Assembly: GCA_030019435.1 (NCBI GenBank)
Contig: JASEEV010000014.1
Coordinates: 1-40,957, forward strand
Length of the DNA stretch: 40,957 bases
Source of the DNA: Methanocellales archaeon
GTDB taxonomy: Archaea > Halobacteriota > UBA148
Reading direction: 5' to 3'
In this document: piece after piece, positions 1-7,576 of the stretch
Layout: each line of letters begins with the position of its first letter
Numbering within the stretch: the first letter of the stretch is position 1
The notes under the pieces: model-generated
Database searches by the model: none
Told to the model about the DNA's origin: nothing
Seen by the model: the letters and a program-made list of their open reading frames with translations, nothing else
Position numbers and translations under genes: made by a program

Positions 1-287
1 CTGAAATCTTCAAGCCAATCATCGTTGATAGGGTCATCTTCAAACTCGTCAACAAGAAGATGCTTGATGATTCAGATTTTGTCGGAGAGTTGGGTGATAT
101 GCTTCTGTCAGATACCGGAAGGAAGCTATTTCTCCAAAACTATCACGATAGATTATCGACAACCATTAAACACAAAGGTCTCGGCAGAGAGGTCTCGTAT
201 CAACGGCTCATCCGATTGGAGCTATATAAGTTGGTGAAGCATGTGTTAGGAACGCAGGAGTACAAACCTCTTGTGATGTGGTGGTAG
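1..287 (+). CDS. cas1: CRISPR-associated endonuclease Cas1, C-terminal part
   Basis: The reading frame is open from the left edge (first full codon at base 3) to a TAG at 285-287, so only about the last 95 residues are present. Cas1 is the integrase that, with Cas2, inserts new spacers at the leader end of the array. Visible Cas1 signature: an early [10 protein letters not shown] segment followed by FKLVNKK. This is the conserved E..P..VD stretch of the helical catalytic domain, which carries the last metal ligands. The C-terminus is a basic helix ending in PLVMWW. cas2 starts one base after its stop, so the two are co-transcribed, and the array lies directly downstream. Truncation is due to the window edge. 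The subtype cannot be decided from this part. Confidence 0.93.
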   Translation, partial: EIFKPIIVDRVIFKLVNKKMLDDSDFVGELGDMLLSDTGRKLFLQNYHDRLSTTIKHKGLGREVSYQRLIRLELYKLVKHVLGTQEYKPLVMWW

Positions 288-288
288 G

Positions 289-552
289 ATGTATGTCATT
301 GTTGTGTATGACGTGAACGTGGATCGAGTGAATAAGGTCAGGATATTTTTGAAGCAGTACCTAAATTGGGTTCAGAATTCCGTCTTCGAGGGGGAGCTAA
401 CAAAGGTGGAGTTGAAGATCATCGGGGATGGTATTAAAGATTTGATCGATCAGGATGAGGATTCGGTGAGAATTTACATTTTGAGAGGCGATAAATTTCT
501 GCGAACCATTGAGTTAGGAACGAGTAAGGTAGAAATCTCTGAAATCATGTGA
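289..552 (+). CDS. cas2: CRISPR-associated protein Cas2
   Basis: An 87-aa protein, the normal Cas2 length, that starts with the hallmark beta strand MYVIVVYDV. The first conserved Asp is in the YDV motif at residues 7-9. The ferredoxin-like fold continues through a helix (VNKVRIFLKQYLN), a strand (VQNSVFEGEL) and the C-terminal strand region (DSVRIYILRG). Cas2 is the dimeric scaffold of the Cas1-Cas2 spacer-integration complex. It follows cas1 with a one-base gap and precedes the leader and array. No interference genes (cas3/5/7/8 or csm/cmr) are visible here; they would lie to the left of the window or elsewhere. Confidence 0.95.
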   Translation: MYVIVVYDVNVDRVNKVRIFLKQYLNWVQNSVFEGELTKVELKIIGDGIKDLIDQDEDSVRIYILRGDKFLRTIELGTSKVEISEIM

Positions 553-690
553 AAGTATTTTTCGGGGATCATTCATTTTGTAGTTCACTTATAAAGAAGC
601 ACGAAAGATATAGGTAATACTTTAAATATCAGAACAAATTTATCTCTCATTAGAGCTTAGTGGCAATATTCAATCGGGCGTGGCGGCTGG
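553..690 (+). promoter_or_regulatory. CRISPR leader with likely array promoter
   Basis: An AT-rich 138-bp stretch between cas2 and the first repeat, the expected place for the leader used in spacer integration and pre-crRNA transcription. TATA-like elements are visible at about 585-594 (ACTTATAAAG) and 620-629 (CTTTAAATAT). The second is a plausible distance (about 60-70 bp) before the first repeat. The last 20 bases before the first repeat are unexpectedly GC-rich (GGGCGTGGCGGCTGG at 676-690), possibly a leader-anchoring motif. Confidence 0.6.
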
Positions 691-2049
691 GCTAAAATCA
701 GACCATAGTGGGATTGAAATAAATATCTTGGAAGAAGTGAGCACATGCATGACGCAGCTAAAATCAGACCATAGTGGGATTGAAATGGATACAACCATTC
801 TATAAAACCAAGACCGTGTAAAAGCTAAAATCAGACCATAGTGGGATTGAAATAACAAACCTAAGAGAGATCAGGAAAGCACTAGAGGAGCTAAAATCAG
901 ACCATAGTGGGATTGAAATACGATTTCAACTTACACTATTTTAAGAAAGGATAACCGCTAAAATCAGACCATAGTGGGATTGAAATCTTAATTTTTGGAC
1001 ATTGCTCCTCCAACCCTTTCAGCGCTAAAATCAGACCATAGTGGGATTGAAATATAAAAGTTTAAAAATTTACAAGCATTTATATACTATGCTAAAATCA
1101 GACCATAGTGGGATTGAAATACCCACCTTGGAGTAAGGGATTTAATCGTTGATAAAAGCTAAAATCAGACCATAGTGGGATTGAAATTCAAAAAAGGGAT
1201 ATATACTCATGTTGAAGGTATTTTGCTAAAATCAGACCATAGTGGGATTGAAATATGAAAATGGGTTCTGGTGGAATATAAAAAGGATATGCTAAAATCA
1301 GACCATAGTGGGATTGAAATCGCTTGATGCGCCTCAAGGTTCATTACATCTGCATCGCTAAAATCAGACCATAGTGGGATTGAAATCCGACTTCTCAATA
1401 TCATCGCCAATTGGGCAAACTGCTAAAATCAGACCATAGTGGGATTGAAATTTCATGCAGAGGCGAGGATATTCGCTGAGAAAAGGGGGCTAAAATCAGA
1501 CCATAGTGGGATTGAAATGGTTTCGCTGATCTGCAAATATGTGCCCGCTGGGGCTTGCTAAAATCAGACCATAGTGGGATTGAAATAAGATTGAGAGGAA
1601 AGAGTATGATGGTATTCTTAGTGCTAAAATCAGACCATAGTGGGATTGAAATAATCCTATGATGATTGATATGACTGCAAAGGGAGAGGCTAAAATCAGA
1701 CCATAGTGGGATTGAAATTTCTCCTTGAGAGAGCATTTTTAGTGCATAGTTGTCGCTAAAATCAGACCATAGTGGGATTGAAATGGAATCTGCCCAGGCT
1801 GCTGCACGGCACTGTTACGAGGCTAAAATCAGACCATAGTGGGATTGAAATGAGAGGAGAAAGAGGATATCATCGCTTTGTTGGCAGGCTAAAATCAGAC
1901 CATAGTGGGATTGAAATCTTGCTCACCTCCCTTTTTTTTCCGGGAATTTACTGCTAAAATCAGACCATAGTGGGATTGAAATTTTTTTTGTAATTTTTCA
2001 ATATGGTTGCATTCTCAAGGCTAAAATCAGACCATAGTGGGATTGAAAT
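691..2049 (+). CRISPR. CRISPR array, 21 identical 30-bp repeats, 20 spacers
   Basis: The repeat is 30 bp, begins GCTAAAATCAGACC and ends GTGGGATTGAAAT. Copies start at 691, 757, 824, 890, 957, 1024, 1091, 1159, 1225, 1291, 1357, 1422, 1489, 1557, 1623, 1689, 1755, 1822, 1888, 1953 and 2020. Spacers are about 35-38 bp. The repeat 3' end ATTGAAAT is the usual 8-nt 5' handle of crRNAs made by Cas6 in archaeal type I/III systems, so transcription is in the + direction from the leader next to cas2. All 21 copies read identical base by base, including the leader-distal one. The array stops at 2049 and the opposing gene's stop codon occupies 2051-2053. Apparent short peptides across the array are artefacts of the repeat. 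Confidence 0.99.
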
Positions 2050-2050
2050 T

Positions 2051-2503
2051 CTAGTTAACCTCCTTTTTGACCTCTCGCTCAACCTCCTTTTTGACCCTCT
2101 CCCAGTCTTCTACGGCAGCTCTGATGTAACTCTCTGGCGCTCCCCTTTTTCTCATCATCTCTGGGTCTCGCCCCTCATGCGTGACATACCTGAGTCTTCG
2201 CTCCACCATAGCCCTGATCTCATCTTTAGTAGGCACATAGCTCTCTGTCATTTTTCCTTCTATAGAATCGACAAATGATTTCAGCTCCTCAAAAAGATCA
2301 GCGTTCTCACCCTCATAGACGAAGAGCCCTGTATTCTTCTCAGCATCCCATTCTGCATAGAGCTTCTCGCTTCCAGAAATCCAAGATCCAGAGTATGGGG
2401 TACTACCTCTTTTCCAAGCGAGATCATACCTTTTTAGAATCCTCTTGAGCTCGCCCTTCTTTGCCGAGTAGACGTCCTTTTTAAACTCGAATTTCGTTCT
2501 CAT
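2051..2503 (-). CDS. Conserved-looking hypothetical protein in the RPA operon
   Basis: I do not recognise this 150-aa protein. The start is taken at the ATG that overlaps the stop of the upstream B3/B4 gene (ATGA, 4-bp overlap). An in-frame extension of 11 more residues upstream is very basic and lies inside the neighbour, so it was rejected. The protein is highly charged. Its last 15 residues (KKEVEREVKKEVN) form an amphipathic charged helix encoded by a 24-bp direct repeat of AACCTCCTTTTTGACC (+ strand, 2057 and 2081). Translational coupling ties it to the RPA operon. The stop codon lies one base from the final CRISPR repeat, so this operon and the array converge with no spacing. Confidence 0.7.
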   Translation of the reverse strand: MRTKFEFKKDVYSAKKGELKRILKRYDLAWKRGSTPYSGSWISGSEKLYAEWDAEKNTGLFVYEGENADLFEELKSFVDSIEGKMTESYVPTKDEIRAMVERRLRYVTHEGRDPEMMRKRGAPESYIRAAVEDWERVKKEVEREVKKEVN

Positions 2504-3168
2504 CCTACTAGCTCGTATTCGCCTGTGCCGCCGCAAAACCTGGTGATGTAATTGATAGCTATAAGAGCTGCTCGCTCCAAGAGAGCGTCATCTATTCCCG
2601 GAACTCCGCACACAAGTAACATGATGTTCCTAGTCTCAGCGGTCGCCTTCGTACTATCCGCATCCCTGTAGGGGTAGATCGCCACCAACTTCTCCTCGTC
2701 CGAGAGAACGATCTCCTTACCTCTGAGCCTCATTGGCTTATCCATCCCGATTCCGACGAACATCTCTCCTGGGGCAGAGAATCTGATGGTCAAATCGCCC
2801 CTGATCAAGTTCCTATCAAATGCTGCCAGGGCGACACCCGTTTCTATCGAAGCCAGATTGTATGCATCCACAATGGGATTGATCCTCGGGACTGCGCTCC
2901 CCCTGAGCACTCTGCGGATTAACGCTTCCGCCGCCGGCCGAACTTTTGTTGGATCGACGCCGATCTTCCAGAAAAAATCTCTATATGCACGGAAAATATT
3001 CACATCCTTCAAGTCCTCAAGTGAGTACTTCTCTCTTACCTGGGTACATATAGAATTTCTCAATTCTTCCATGTTTTCTGTAATAGGACATAGACCGGAG
3101 ATAAATCCGATGCAAACCTTCAGACCAGGAAATTTCTCTCTCACTTTCGGACCAAAATGAAAATTCAT
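2500..3168 (-). CDS. B3/B4 domain protein (PheT-like solo domain)
   Basis: A 222-aa protein resembling the stand-alone B3/B4 domain of the phenylalanyl-tRNA synthetase beta chain. Supporting stretches are RAYRDFFWKIGVDPTKVRPA near residues 60-80 and INPIVDAYNLASIETGVAL near 97-115. The latter is the typical motif with N and the ..N..S...P/G pattern of this family, followed by a beta-rich part (IRFSAPGEMFVGIG). In PheRS the B3/B4 module forms the editing site; solo versions are thought to hydrolyse or bind mischarged species, but the role here is inferred. It begins one base after the RPA-associated gene ends and overlaps the next gene by 4 bp, so it is the fourth gene of the RPA operon. Confidence 0.8.
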   Translation of the reverse strand: MNFHFGPKVREKFPGLKVCIGFISGLCPITENMEELRNSICTQVREKYSLEDLKDVNIFRAYRDFFWKIGVDPTKVRPAAEALIRRVLRGSAVPRINPIVDAYNLASIETGVALAAFDRNLIRGDLTIRFSAPGEMFVGIGMDKPMRLRGKEIVLSDEEKLVAIYPYRDADSTKATAETRNIMLLVCGVPGIDDALLERAALIAINYITRFCGGTGEYELVG

Positions 3169-3169
3169 C

Positions 3170-3763
3170 TCAGATCTCTGACAGGTCGATCACGCTTACT
3201 TCTTCTGCACCTTTGCTAAGTGTCTTGAGCGCATCCAGCACCATTTGCTTGTAGTGCCCTATATTTGGAGAATAGTGCTCCTTTGCTTTGGTCACATCTT
3301 CGCTTCCTTCATCCAATCGTTTGAGACGCTGGAGCGTTTGCCTCGCTGTATCAAGGATCCATAGATCATAAGTATCTGCATCCACGATCTGGATGCTTTC
3401 GGGTCTAACCGATGTGACGATCTCTCCACCGATTTCATATGTATTTGGCTTGCCGACCACAGCGACGAACTGTGGAGGCTCTATGCTAGACAAGGCTTGC
3501 GCAGCCTCCGGTTGATATTGTCCAGCATAGATCAAGAATGAACCTGTGGGATCTGTCACGCGTGCACGCCAATATTCTGTGTTCGTCCCGACGTCCTCTT
3601 TCTCGGTCAATGTGCCAACGATGAATATGCGATTGCATTTCGCTCCGGTAGGGGTTAACAGATATTGAGGCGCATATTGGTCATCGTGTTCTTTAAAAGC
3701 CATATTGGACTCTCTGAACTCTAGGGCAAATACCCGTTTGGCCACTTCCCGCTTCAGCATCAT
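3170..3763 (-). CDS. RPA-associated protein (OB fold, COG3390-like)
   Basis: A 197-aa protein of the euryarchaeal family found next to RPA. An OB fold is visible in the first 120 residues: RIFIVGTLTEKEDVG, then YWRARVTDPTGSFLIYAGQYQ (residues about 65-85) and FVAVVGKP. A helical C-terminus follows. The YWRARVxDPTG motif is the family marker. It probably forms a complex with the RPA encoded immediately upstream; in haloarchaea such partners are needed for RPA function (known for the family, inferred here). The first ATG overlaps the RPA stop as ATGATG, so either of two adjacent Met codons may be used (3763 or 3760). Confidence 0.88.
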   Translation of the reverse strand: MMLKREVAKRVFALEFRESNMAFKEHDDQYAPQYLLTPTGAKCNRIFIVGTLTEKEDVGTNTEYWRARVTDPTGSFLIYAGQYQPEAAQALSSIEPPQFVAVVGKPNTYEIGGEIVTSVRPESIQIVDADTYDLWILDTARQTLQRLKRLDEGSEDVTKAKEHYSPNIGHYKQMVLDALKTLSKGAEEVSVIDLSEI

Positions 3764-4659
3764 AACGCCTCCGTTTCTGTGATCAATTTCTTGACCTCTT
3801 GGTCTGATATTTTTGGTGCACTTTTTATATCCTCCACCAAGACATAGCGACCAACCCTAGGACCTTTGATACTGAAATATCGTCCGATCAATTTCTCCTT
3901 GAACGCATCTAGAACCACAGATTGGTCCAGCGCTTCTGCTGCCATCTCCTTTGCCTCATCCAAGGTGATGCCAATCAGCATTTCGACGATCTCTCTGTTC
4001 AAGAGTATATCTTGCACGATCTTGCCATCATCTATTACCCCTTTTATCCGCAGGTCGTATATCCCCTCAACTTTTCCGTGTTCTCCACAAGACCCTTTGA
4101 CGAGAGCTCGGTTGCAGAGCTCACATCGCTTGATCAAGCCGGAGCCAGACTGTATATCGACGATTGCACCCATGACCTCCTCCACAAGAGAGCCGACTTC
4201 TATGTCCTCCTCTAGTGGAATGATCTCGGTGCTCCTGCTCAGTTTTACGTTGTATCGTCCTTGCCACTCGTCGGTCACCACATTCTTGAACATGTAACAT
4301 CGGTTCTCCTCCACAAGCGGCAGGTCAGATTTTGCCCATTTTGTGAATTTGATGGTGCCAGTTTCATCTCCGATCAGACCAGCTTGCGCGATCGATTCGC
4401 TCTCAGAGGGCCATAGTTGCACCACTTTCGCTTTAAGGGAGACCCATCGCCCCTCGCTCTGGATGTCCTTGACCTTTACCAGATCTGCACTCTTGGGCGC
4501 TCTTACATATTGGCTTACAACGCTTCGCTTTGCCTCCTCGATGGGGACCCTGAATTCGTTGATCAAAACATCCAGTTTCTTCTCGATCTCCTCCAACGGC
4601 ACCTCAACACCCATCTCAGAAAAGCGAGCTTTCAGCTGCTCAGCTATATCTCTTACCAT
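3760..4659 (-). CDS. rpa: Replication protein A (single-stranded DNA-binding, OB folds plus zinc finger)
   Basis: A 299-aa ssDNA-binding protein. The N-terminal helical region (1-50) is followed by a first OB fold (about 60-150) with WVSLKAKVVQLWP, GLIGDETGTIKFTKWAK and YMFKNVVTDEWQGRYNVKLS. A zinc-finger-containing region follows: CELC near 180, then SCGEHG (C-x2-C...C-x2-H), with LRIKGVIDDG inside the next fold. This is the layout of euryarchaeal RPA41/RPA3 proteins. It coats ssDNA during replication, repair and recombination. It is encoded upstream of and overlapping with its RPA-associated partner (ATGA). The gap to the V4R-like gene before it is 43 bp. Confidence 0.92.
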   Translation of the reverse strand: MVRDIAEQLKARFSEMGVEVPLEEIEKKLDVLINEFRVPIEEAKRSVVSQYVRAPKSADLVKVKDIQSEGRWVSLKAKVVQLWPSESESIAQAGLIGDETGTIKFTKWAKSDLPLVEENRCYMFKNVVTDEWQGRYNVKLSRSTEIIPLEEDIEVGSLVEEVMGAIVDIQSGSGLIKRCELCNRALVKGSCGEHGKVEGIYDLRIKGVIDDGKIVQDILLNREIVEMLIGITLDEAKEMAAEALDQSVVLDAFKEKLIGRYFSIKGPRVGRYVLVEDIKSAPKISDQEVKKLITETEAL

Positions 4660-4702
4660 GCTTTATAGGTCATCACCACGACAGATAAAACTAACGATGA
4701 GG

Positions 4703-5176
4703 TTATTTGATCTCCAGTACGAACTCACAGTACGGGTCGCCCTTGAGGATGTTTTTCACATGTTTTAGTTCCATATCTCTGTTCAGAGCCTTTTTCGCCG
4801 ACTCTAGCAATGAGCCAATCCTGTAGGCGCAAACCTTTGGATATCTCTTACCGATATCGCCCATTGCGCACACGTGCTTTCTGATTATGATCTCTTCATC
4901 GCTCGCACTGACGAGCTCTCCCTCCAGTCCTAGGTCGTTCAGATAATCCACAAATGCAGCAGAGAACGTCTTAGGCGTCCACTCCCTTGTTTTCGTTCTC
5001 TTTCGCAGCTCCCTCTCTATGCGATCGTCGAGGTCCTTAGAGCAAAGTCGTATGATGCCCAAAGGAGCCTCTTTTCCGATCACCTTCTCCAGTGACTCCA
5101 GAGTGGTGATGAATATGTCGAGGTTCAGACGATACAGTCCTCTTAGCTCCTCCGGGACATCACCGATGCTTTTCAT
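4703..5176 (-). CDS. V4R-like / methanogen sensory-output-type small protein
   Basis: A 157-aa protein. The ATG at 5176 is preceded by a GGTGGGGGG Shine-Dalgarno-like run, so it is preferred to an in-frame TTG 21 bp upstream. The C-terminal half carries HVCAMGDIGKRYPKVCAYRIGSL and ends GDPYCEFVLEI. The closing G-(D/x)-x-x-C-x-F-x-(L/V) pattern is that of V4R-type small-molecule-binding domains and related methanogen output domains. The three cysteines in this half (in CAMG, VCAY and YCEF) could bind metal. Function is not known; a ligand sensor is an inference. It is upstream of rpa on the same strand, so may be the first gene of that transcript. Confidence 0.6.
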   Translation of the reverse strand: MKSIGDVPEELRGLYRLNLDIFITTLESLEKVIGKEAPLGIIRLCSKDLDDRIERELRKRTKTREWTPKTFSAAFVDYLNDLGLEGELVSASDEEIIIRKHVCAMGDIGKRYPKVCAYRIGSLLESAKKALNRDMELKHVKNILKGDPYCEFVLEIK

Positions 5177-5304
5177 AACCGCCCCCCACCTTTTCAACCG
5201 TCTTTCCCATCTCCACCTGCTGATTTTAAGATTTAGTTGACCATGGTATTTTAAGGTAACCCCACCATTAACATTTTGTATCTTGCTTTGCTTAGTTTAG
5301 ATCT
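5177..5304. promoter_or_regulatory. Divergent intergenic region, V4R-like gene / DUF362 gene
   Basis: A 128-bp AT-rich region between divergent genes. It contains the Shine-Dalgarno run for the left gene (5181-5190 on the minus strand). No strong TATA box resembling the AAGCTTTATATA seen elsewhere is present. TATTTTAAGG at 5249-5258 is the best candidate for the rightward promoter. No Shine-Dalgarno precedes the DUF362 start. Confidence 0.35.
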
Positions 5305-6414
5305 ATGGCAATGGTGTATTTCACAAGCTCAAGGGCACCTGTTGAGGAGCCAGAGAGATGGTATCAACCACAGCTGAGTGCTATCAACAAGTTGGAGCGG
5401 CTTTTGGAGAGGAGTGGAATTTTAGATGATATCGAGAGGGGCGATCAAGTTGCATTGAAGACGCATTTCGGCGTCAGGGGAACGACCAAGCCGTTGCGCT
5501 CGGTGTTCATTCGTAAAGTCGCGCAAATGGTCAAAACAAAGGGTGGAGAACCCTTTGTGACCGAAACGACAGGACTTGGAATGACTCGGGAACGATGCTT
5601 TGCGACGGGCAAGATCGAGGCAGCAGAGGAGAATGGGTACACTTCCCAGACGCTATCTGCACCGATCATCATTGCCGATGGGCTGAAGGGATTTGACTGT
5701 GTAGAGGTTTGCATCGATGGAGCACAGCTCAAAAAGGTATACGTGGCAAAACATATTGCAGAGGCGGACAAAGTCATTTCCTTAGCTCATTTTAAGGGAC
5801 ATATGAACTCTGGATTTGGCGGGGCGCTCAAAAACATAGGCGTTGGATGTGTCGCGAAGACCTCTAAATACGATTCGCACATCTACGATCCCCCCAGCAT
5901 AAACGATCTCTGCGATGGATGTGGCGCTTGTGTCAAGATATGTCCTGTGGATGCCATAAGAGAGTGGAAGGTTGACATTGAGAAATGCATCAGATGCCAG
6001 GGATGTGCTGAAGTATGTGAGAAAGGTGCGATATCGGTCAAATGGACATCTCCGAAAGATCTCTCTGAGCGATTCGTCGATTGTGCTAAAGCAGTTTTAG
6101 ATTTAGTTGGAAGGGAGAACCTTCGATATGTGAACTTCCTGCTTGATATCACGCCGCACTGCGATTGCTGTCCTTTCTCAGACAATGCAATCGTACCAGA
6201 TCTTGGCATTCTTGCCTCAGAGGATATACTTGCGATAGATAAAGCGGCGGTGGACATGGTGAACAAAGCTCCCATACTAGCAGATTCAATGGCAAAAAAA
6301 GCAAAGGACAAGTTCCATGGGATGTATGGGTGGACTCACTCCTCCTATCAGTTAAATGCGGCGAAAAAACTCGGACTCGGCTCGATGAAATATGAGATCA
6401 TCAAGGTGGAATGA
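5305..6414 (+). CDS. DUF362 protein with two [4Fe-4S] ferredoxin motifs
   Basis: A 369-aa iron-sulfur protein. Residues about 1-195 form the DUF362 domain (HFGVRGTTKPL, TETTGLGMTRERC, AHFKGHMNSGFGGALKNIG). They are followed by a 2x[4Fe-4S] ferredoxin domain with Cys at 203, 206, 209, 213 and 228, 231, 234, 238 (CDGCGACVKICP and CIRCQGCAEVCEKG). A final DUF362 part (residues 250-369) has an extra cysteine cluster CDCCPF near 286-290. DUF362 ferredoxins are widespread in anaerobes and are presumed electron carriers; the substrate is unknown. A second Met two codons in is an alternative start. It stands alone, followed by a perfect hairpin. Confidence 0.9.
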   Translation: MAMVYFTSSRAPVEEPERWYQPQLSAINKLERLLERSGILDDIERGDQVALKTHFGVRGTTKPLRSVFIRKVAQMVKTKGGEPFVTETTGLGMTRERCFATGKIEAAEENGYTSQTLSAPIIIADGLKGFDCVEVCIDGAQLKKVYVAKHIAEADKVISLAHFKGHMNSGFGGALKNIGVGCVAKTSKYDSHIYDPPSINDLCDGCGACVKICPVDAIREWKVDIEKCIRCQGCAEVCEKGAISVKWTSPKDLSERFVDCAKAVLDLVGRENLRYVNFLLDITPHCDCCPFSDNAIVPDLGILASEDILAIDKAAVDMVNKAPILADSMAKKAKDKFHGMYGWTHSSYQLNAAKKLGLGSMKYEIIKVE

Positions 6415-6458
6415 AACTAAGAGGTCAAGCGTTAATTAAATGTCCTCATTTGGAGATG

Positions 6459-6479
6459 TGCCAGATCGAAGATCTGGCA
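6459..6479 (+). terminator. Perfect 9-bp stem hairpin downstream of DUF362 gene
   Basis: TGCCAGATC, loop GAA, GATCTGGCA: a 9-bp perfect stem 45 bp after the DUF362 stop. No T-run follows immediately, so it is not a bacterial-type terminator. It may end or protect the DUF362 mRNA. Confidence 0.5.
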
Positions 6480-6509
6480 GAGTTGTAATCACGAAGAGAT
6501 TTCAACACC

Positions 6510-6557
6510 AAAAAGTTTATTAGTCAAAAACGACTAAAGTTAGTCAAAAATAACTAA
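6510..6557 (+). promoter_or_regulatory. Promoter with two 18-bp dyad operators for the MNT/HEPN operon
   Basis: Two near-identical 18-bp dyads, TTAGTCAAAAACGACTAA at 6520-6537 and TTAGTCAAAAATAACTAA at 6540-6557, start 20 bp apart. They overlap a TATA-like AAAGTTTATT (6512-6521) and the expected transcription start. The second dyad ends 9 bp before the MNT start codon. The arms TTAGT/ACTAA form an inverted repeat suited to a dimeric winged-helix protein. The downstream gene has such a domain, so autorepression is the simplest reading. Confidence 0.72.
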
Positions 6558-6566
6558 TGTGATTCC

Positions 6567-7172
6567 ATGCGGTTTATCAACTATCTCGAGGACATTTTGA
6601 GTACGAAGTCCGATATTAAAATACTGCGCACCCTGATCAGGTATCCTGCTAAGGAGTTTAATGAAAGCGAGTTGGCTGAAGTAGCAGGTGTAGGGCAGAA
6701 GACCGTTAACCGGGCAATGCCGAAGTATGTTAGTTATGGCATACTCGGTGTGAGATCTGTGGGGAAAGCAAATGTCTATACATTAGATGCCGATCACTAC
6801 ATCGTGAAGCAGCTTCAGCTACTTTTTGATGCTGAGAGAAGATCGAAGGAAGAGCTGAAGTCTTGGCTAAAAAAATCATTTTATGGAGATAAAGACATCA
6901 TCACTGTCGCAGTTTTTGGGAGCGTTGCAAGGGGTGAAGAAGAGCCGACTTCTGACATAGATGTCTTCGTTTTAACTCGAAATAAGGCAAAAGCAAAGCG
7001 GATTTTGGAGAGAATTGGGGGCAAGATTCTTAAAACATTTGGAAATGTCGTTTCGCCGTACGTCTTGACACCTCAAGAACTTAAAGGGAAGCAAGACCTT
7101 TTGACGATCAAAGAGATCAAGAAATATGGGGAACTAATTCTTGGGAAACCTTTGGAGGAGGTAATCCAATGA
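6567..7172 (+). CDS. MNT-type nucleotidyltransferase antitoxin with N-terminal winged helix
   Basis: A 201-aa two-domain protein. Residues about 10-75 are a winged helix-turn-helix (DIKILRTLIRYPAKEFNESELAEVAGVGQKTVNRA). Residues 110-195 are a minimal nucleotidyltransferase with the GS...D-x-D active site (FGSVARGEEEPTSDIDVFVL: G118, S119, D130, D132). Proteins of this family pair with HEPN toxins and in known cases neutralise them by nucleotidylation (adenylylation). The HEPN gene overlaps its 3' end by 4 bp (ATGA). The HTH together with the duplicated dyad just upstream suggests that it represses its own operon. Confidence 0.88.
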   Translation: MRFINYLEDILSTKSDIKILRTLIRYPAKEFNESELAEVAGVGQKTVNRAMPKYVSYGILGVRSVGKANVYTLDADHYIVKQLQLLFDAERRSKEELKSWLKKSFYGDKDIITVAVFGSVARGEEEPTSDIDVFVLTRNKAKAKRILERIGGKILKTFGNVVSPYVLTPQELKGKQDLLTIKEIKKYGELILGKPLEEVIQ

Positions 7173-7576
7173 AACTGAGGACCGAAGCCGTTTTTAAGAA
7201 CTCCTATAAGATATATCTCAAGAAATCCGAGGAGTTTTTGGCTACCGCAAAATACTCACTTTCTAAAGATGATTTCAACGCTGCTGCTGGATGTGCCGCT
7301 CATGCAACGATAAGTGCCCTCGACGCTCTAACTGCATTCTACCTGCAGCGAAGGCATGCTGGTGAGAGGCATGAAGACGCCATACATCTACTAAAAGAGG
7401 GGGCAATGGTGAAGTTGAAGGATAAACCAAAGGCCACAAAGCAGTTTAAGATGGTTATTGGGCGCAAGACCCTGGCTGAGTATGAACAAAGAGGTGTGTT
7501 TAAGGGAGAGGCCGCAGAAGCTGTGAAAGCAGCTGAGCGGTTTTTGGAGTGGGTCAAGGATAATCTGCCTCACTAG
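7169..7576 (+). CDS. HEPN domain protein (toxin partner of MNT)
   Basis: A 135-aa all-helical HEPN protein. The first helices (YLKKSEEFLATAKYSLSKDDFNAAAGCAAHATISALDAL) match the HEPN pattern of an aromatic/Ala-rich helix pair, followed by RRHAGERHEDAIHLL near residues 61-75. The canonical C-terminal R-x4-6-H RNase motif is not evident. The only match to that spacing is R62...H68, which lies in the middle helix region. It may therefore be a non-nuclease HEPN or use a displaced motif. It is coupled to the MNT gene by ATGA. A perfect 14-bp palindrome covers its stop codon. Confidence 0.85.
   Translation: MKLRTEAVFKNSYKIYLKKSEEFLATAKYSLSKDDFNAAAGCAAHATISALDALTAFYLQRRHAGERHEDAIHLLKEGAMVKLKDKPKATKQFKMVIGRKTLAEYEQRGVFKGEAAEAVKAAERFLEWVKDNLPH

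Noticed and set aside
1918-1952. Spacer sharing 16 bases (CTCACCTCCCTTTTTT) with 16256-16271
   Set aside because: The shared part is a ribosome-binding-site complement plus a T-run; it is low-complexity and too short to call self-targeting.
670-2278. Several open reading frames on both strands across the CRISPR array with repeated ISIPLWSDFS or LKSDHSGIEI peptides
   Set aside because: They are translations of the 30-bp repeat in different frames and are not genes.
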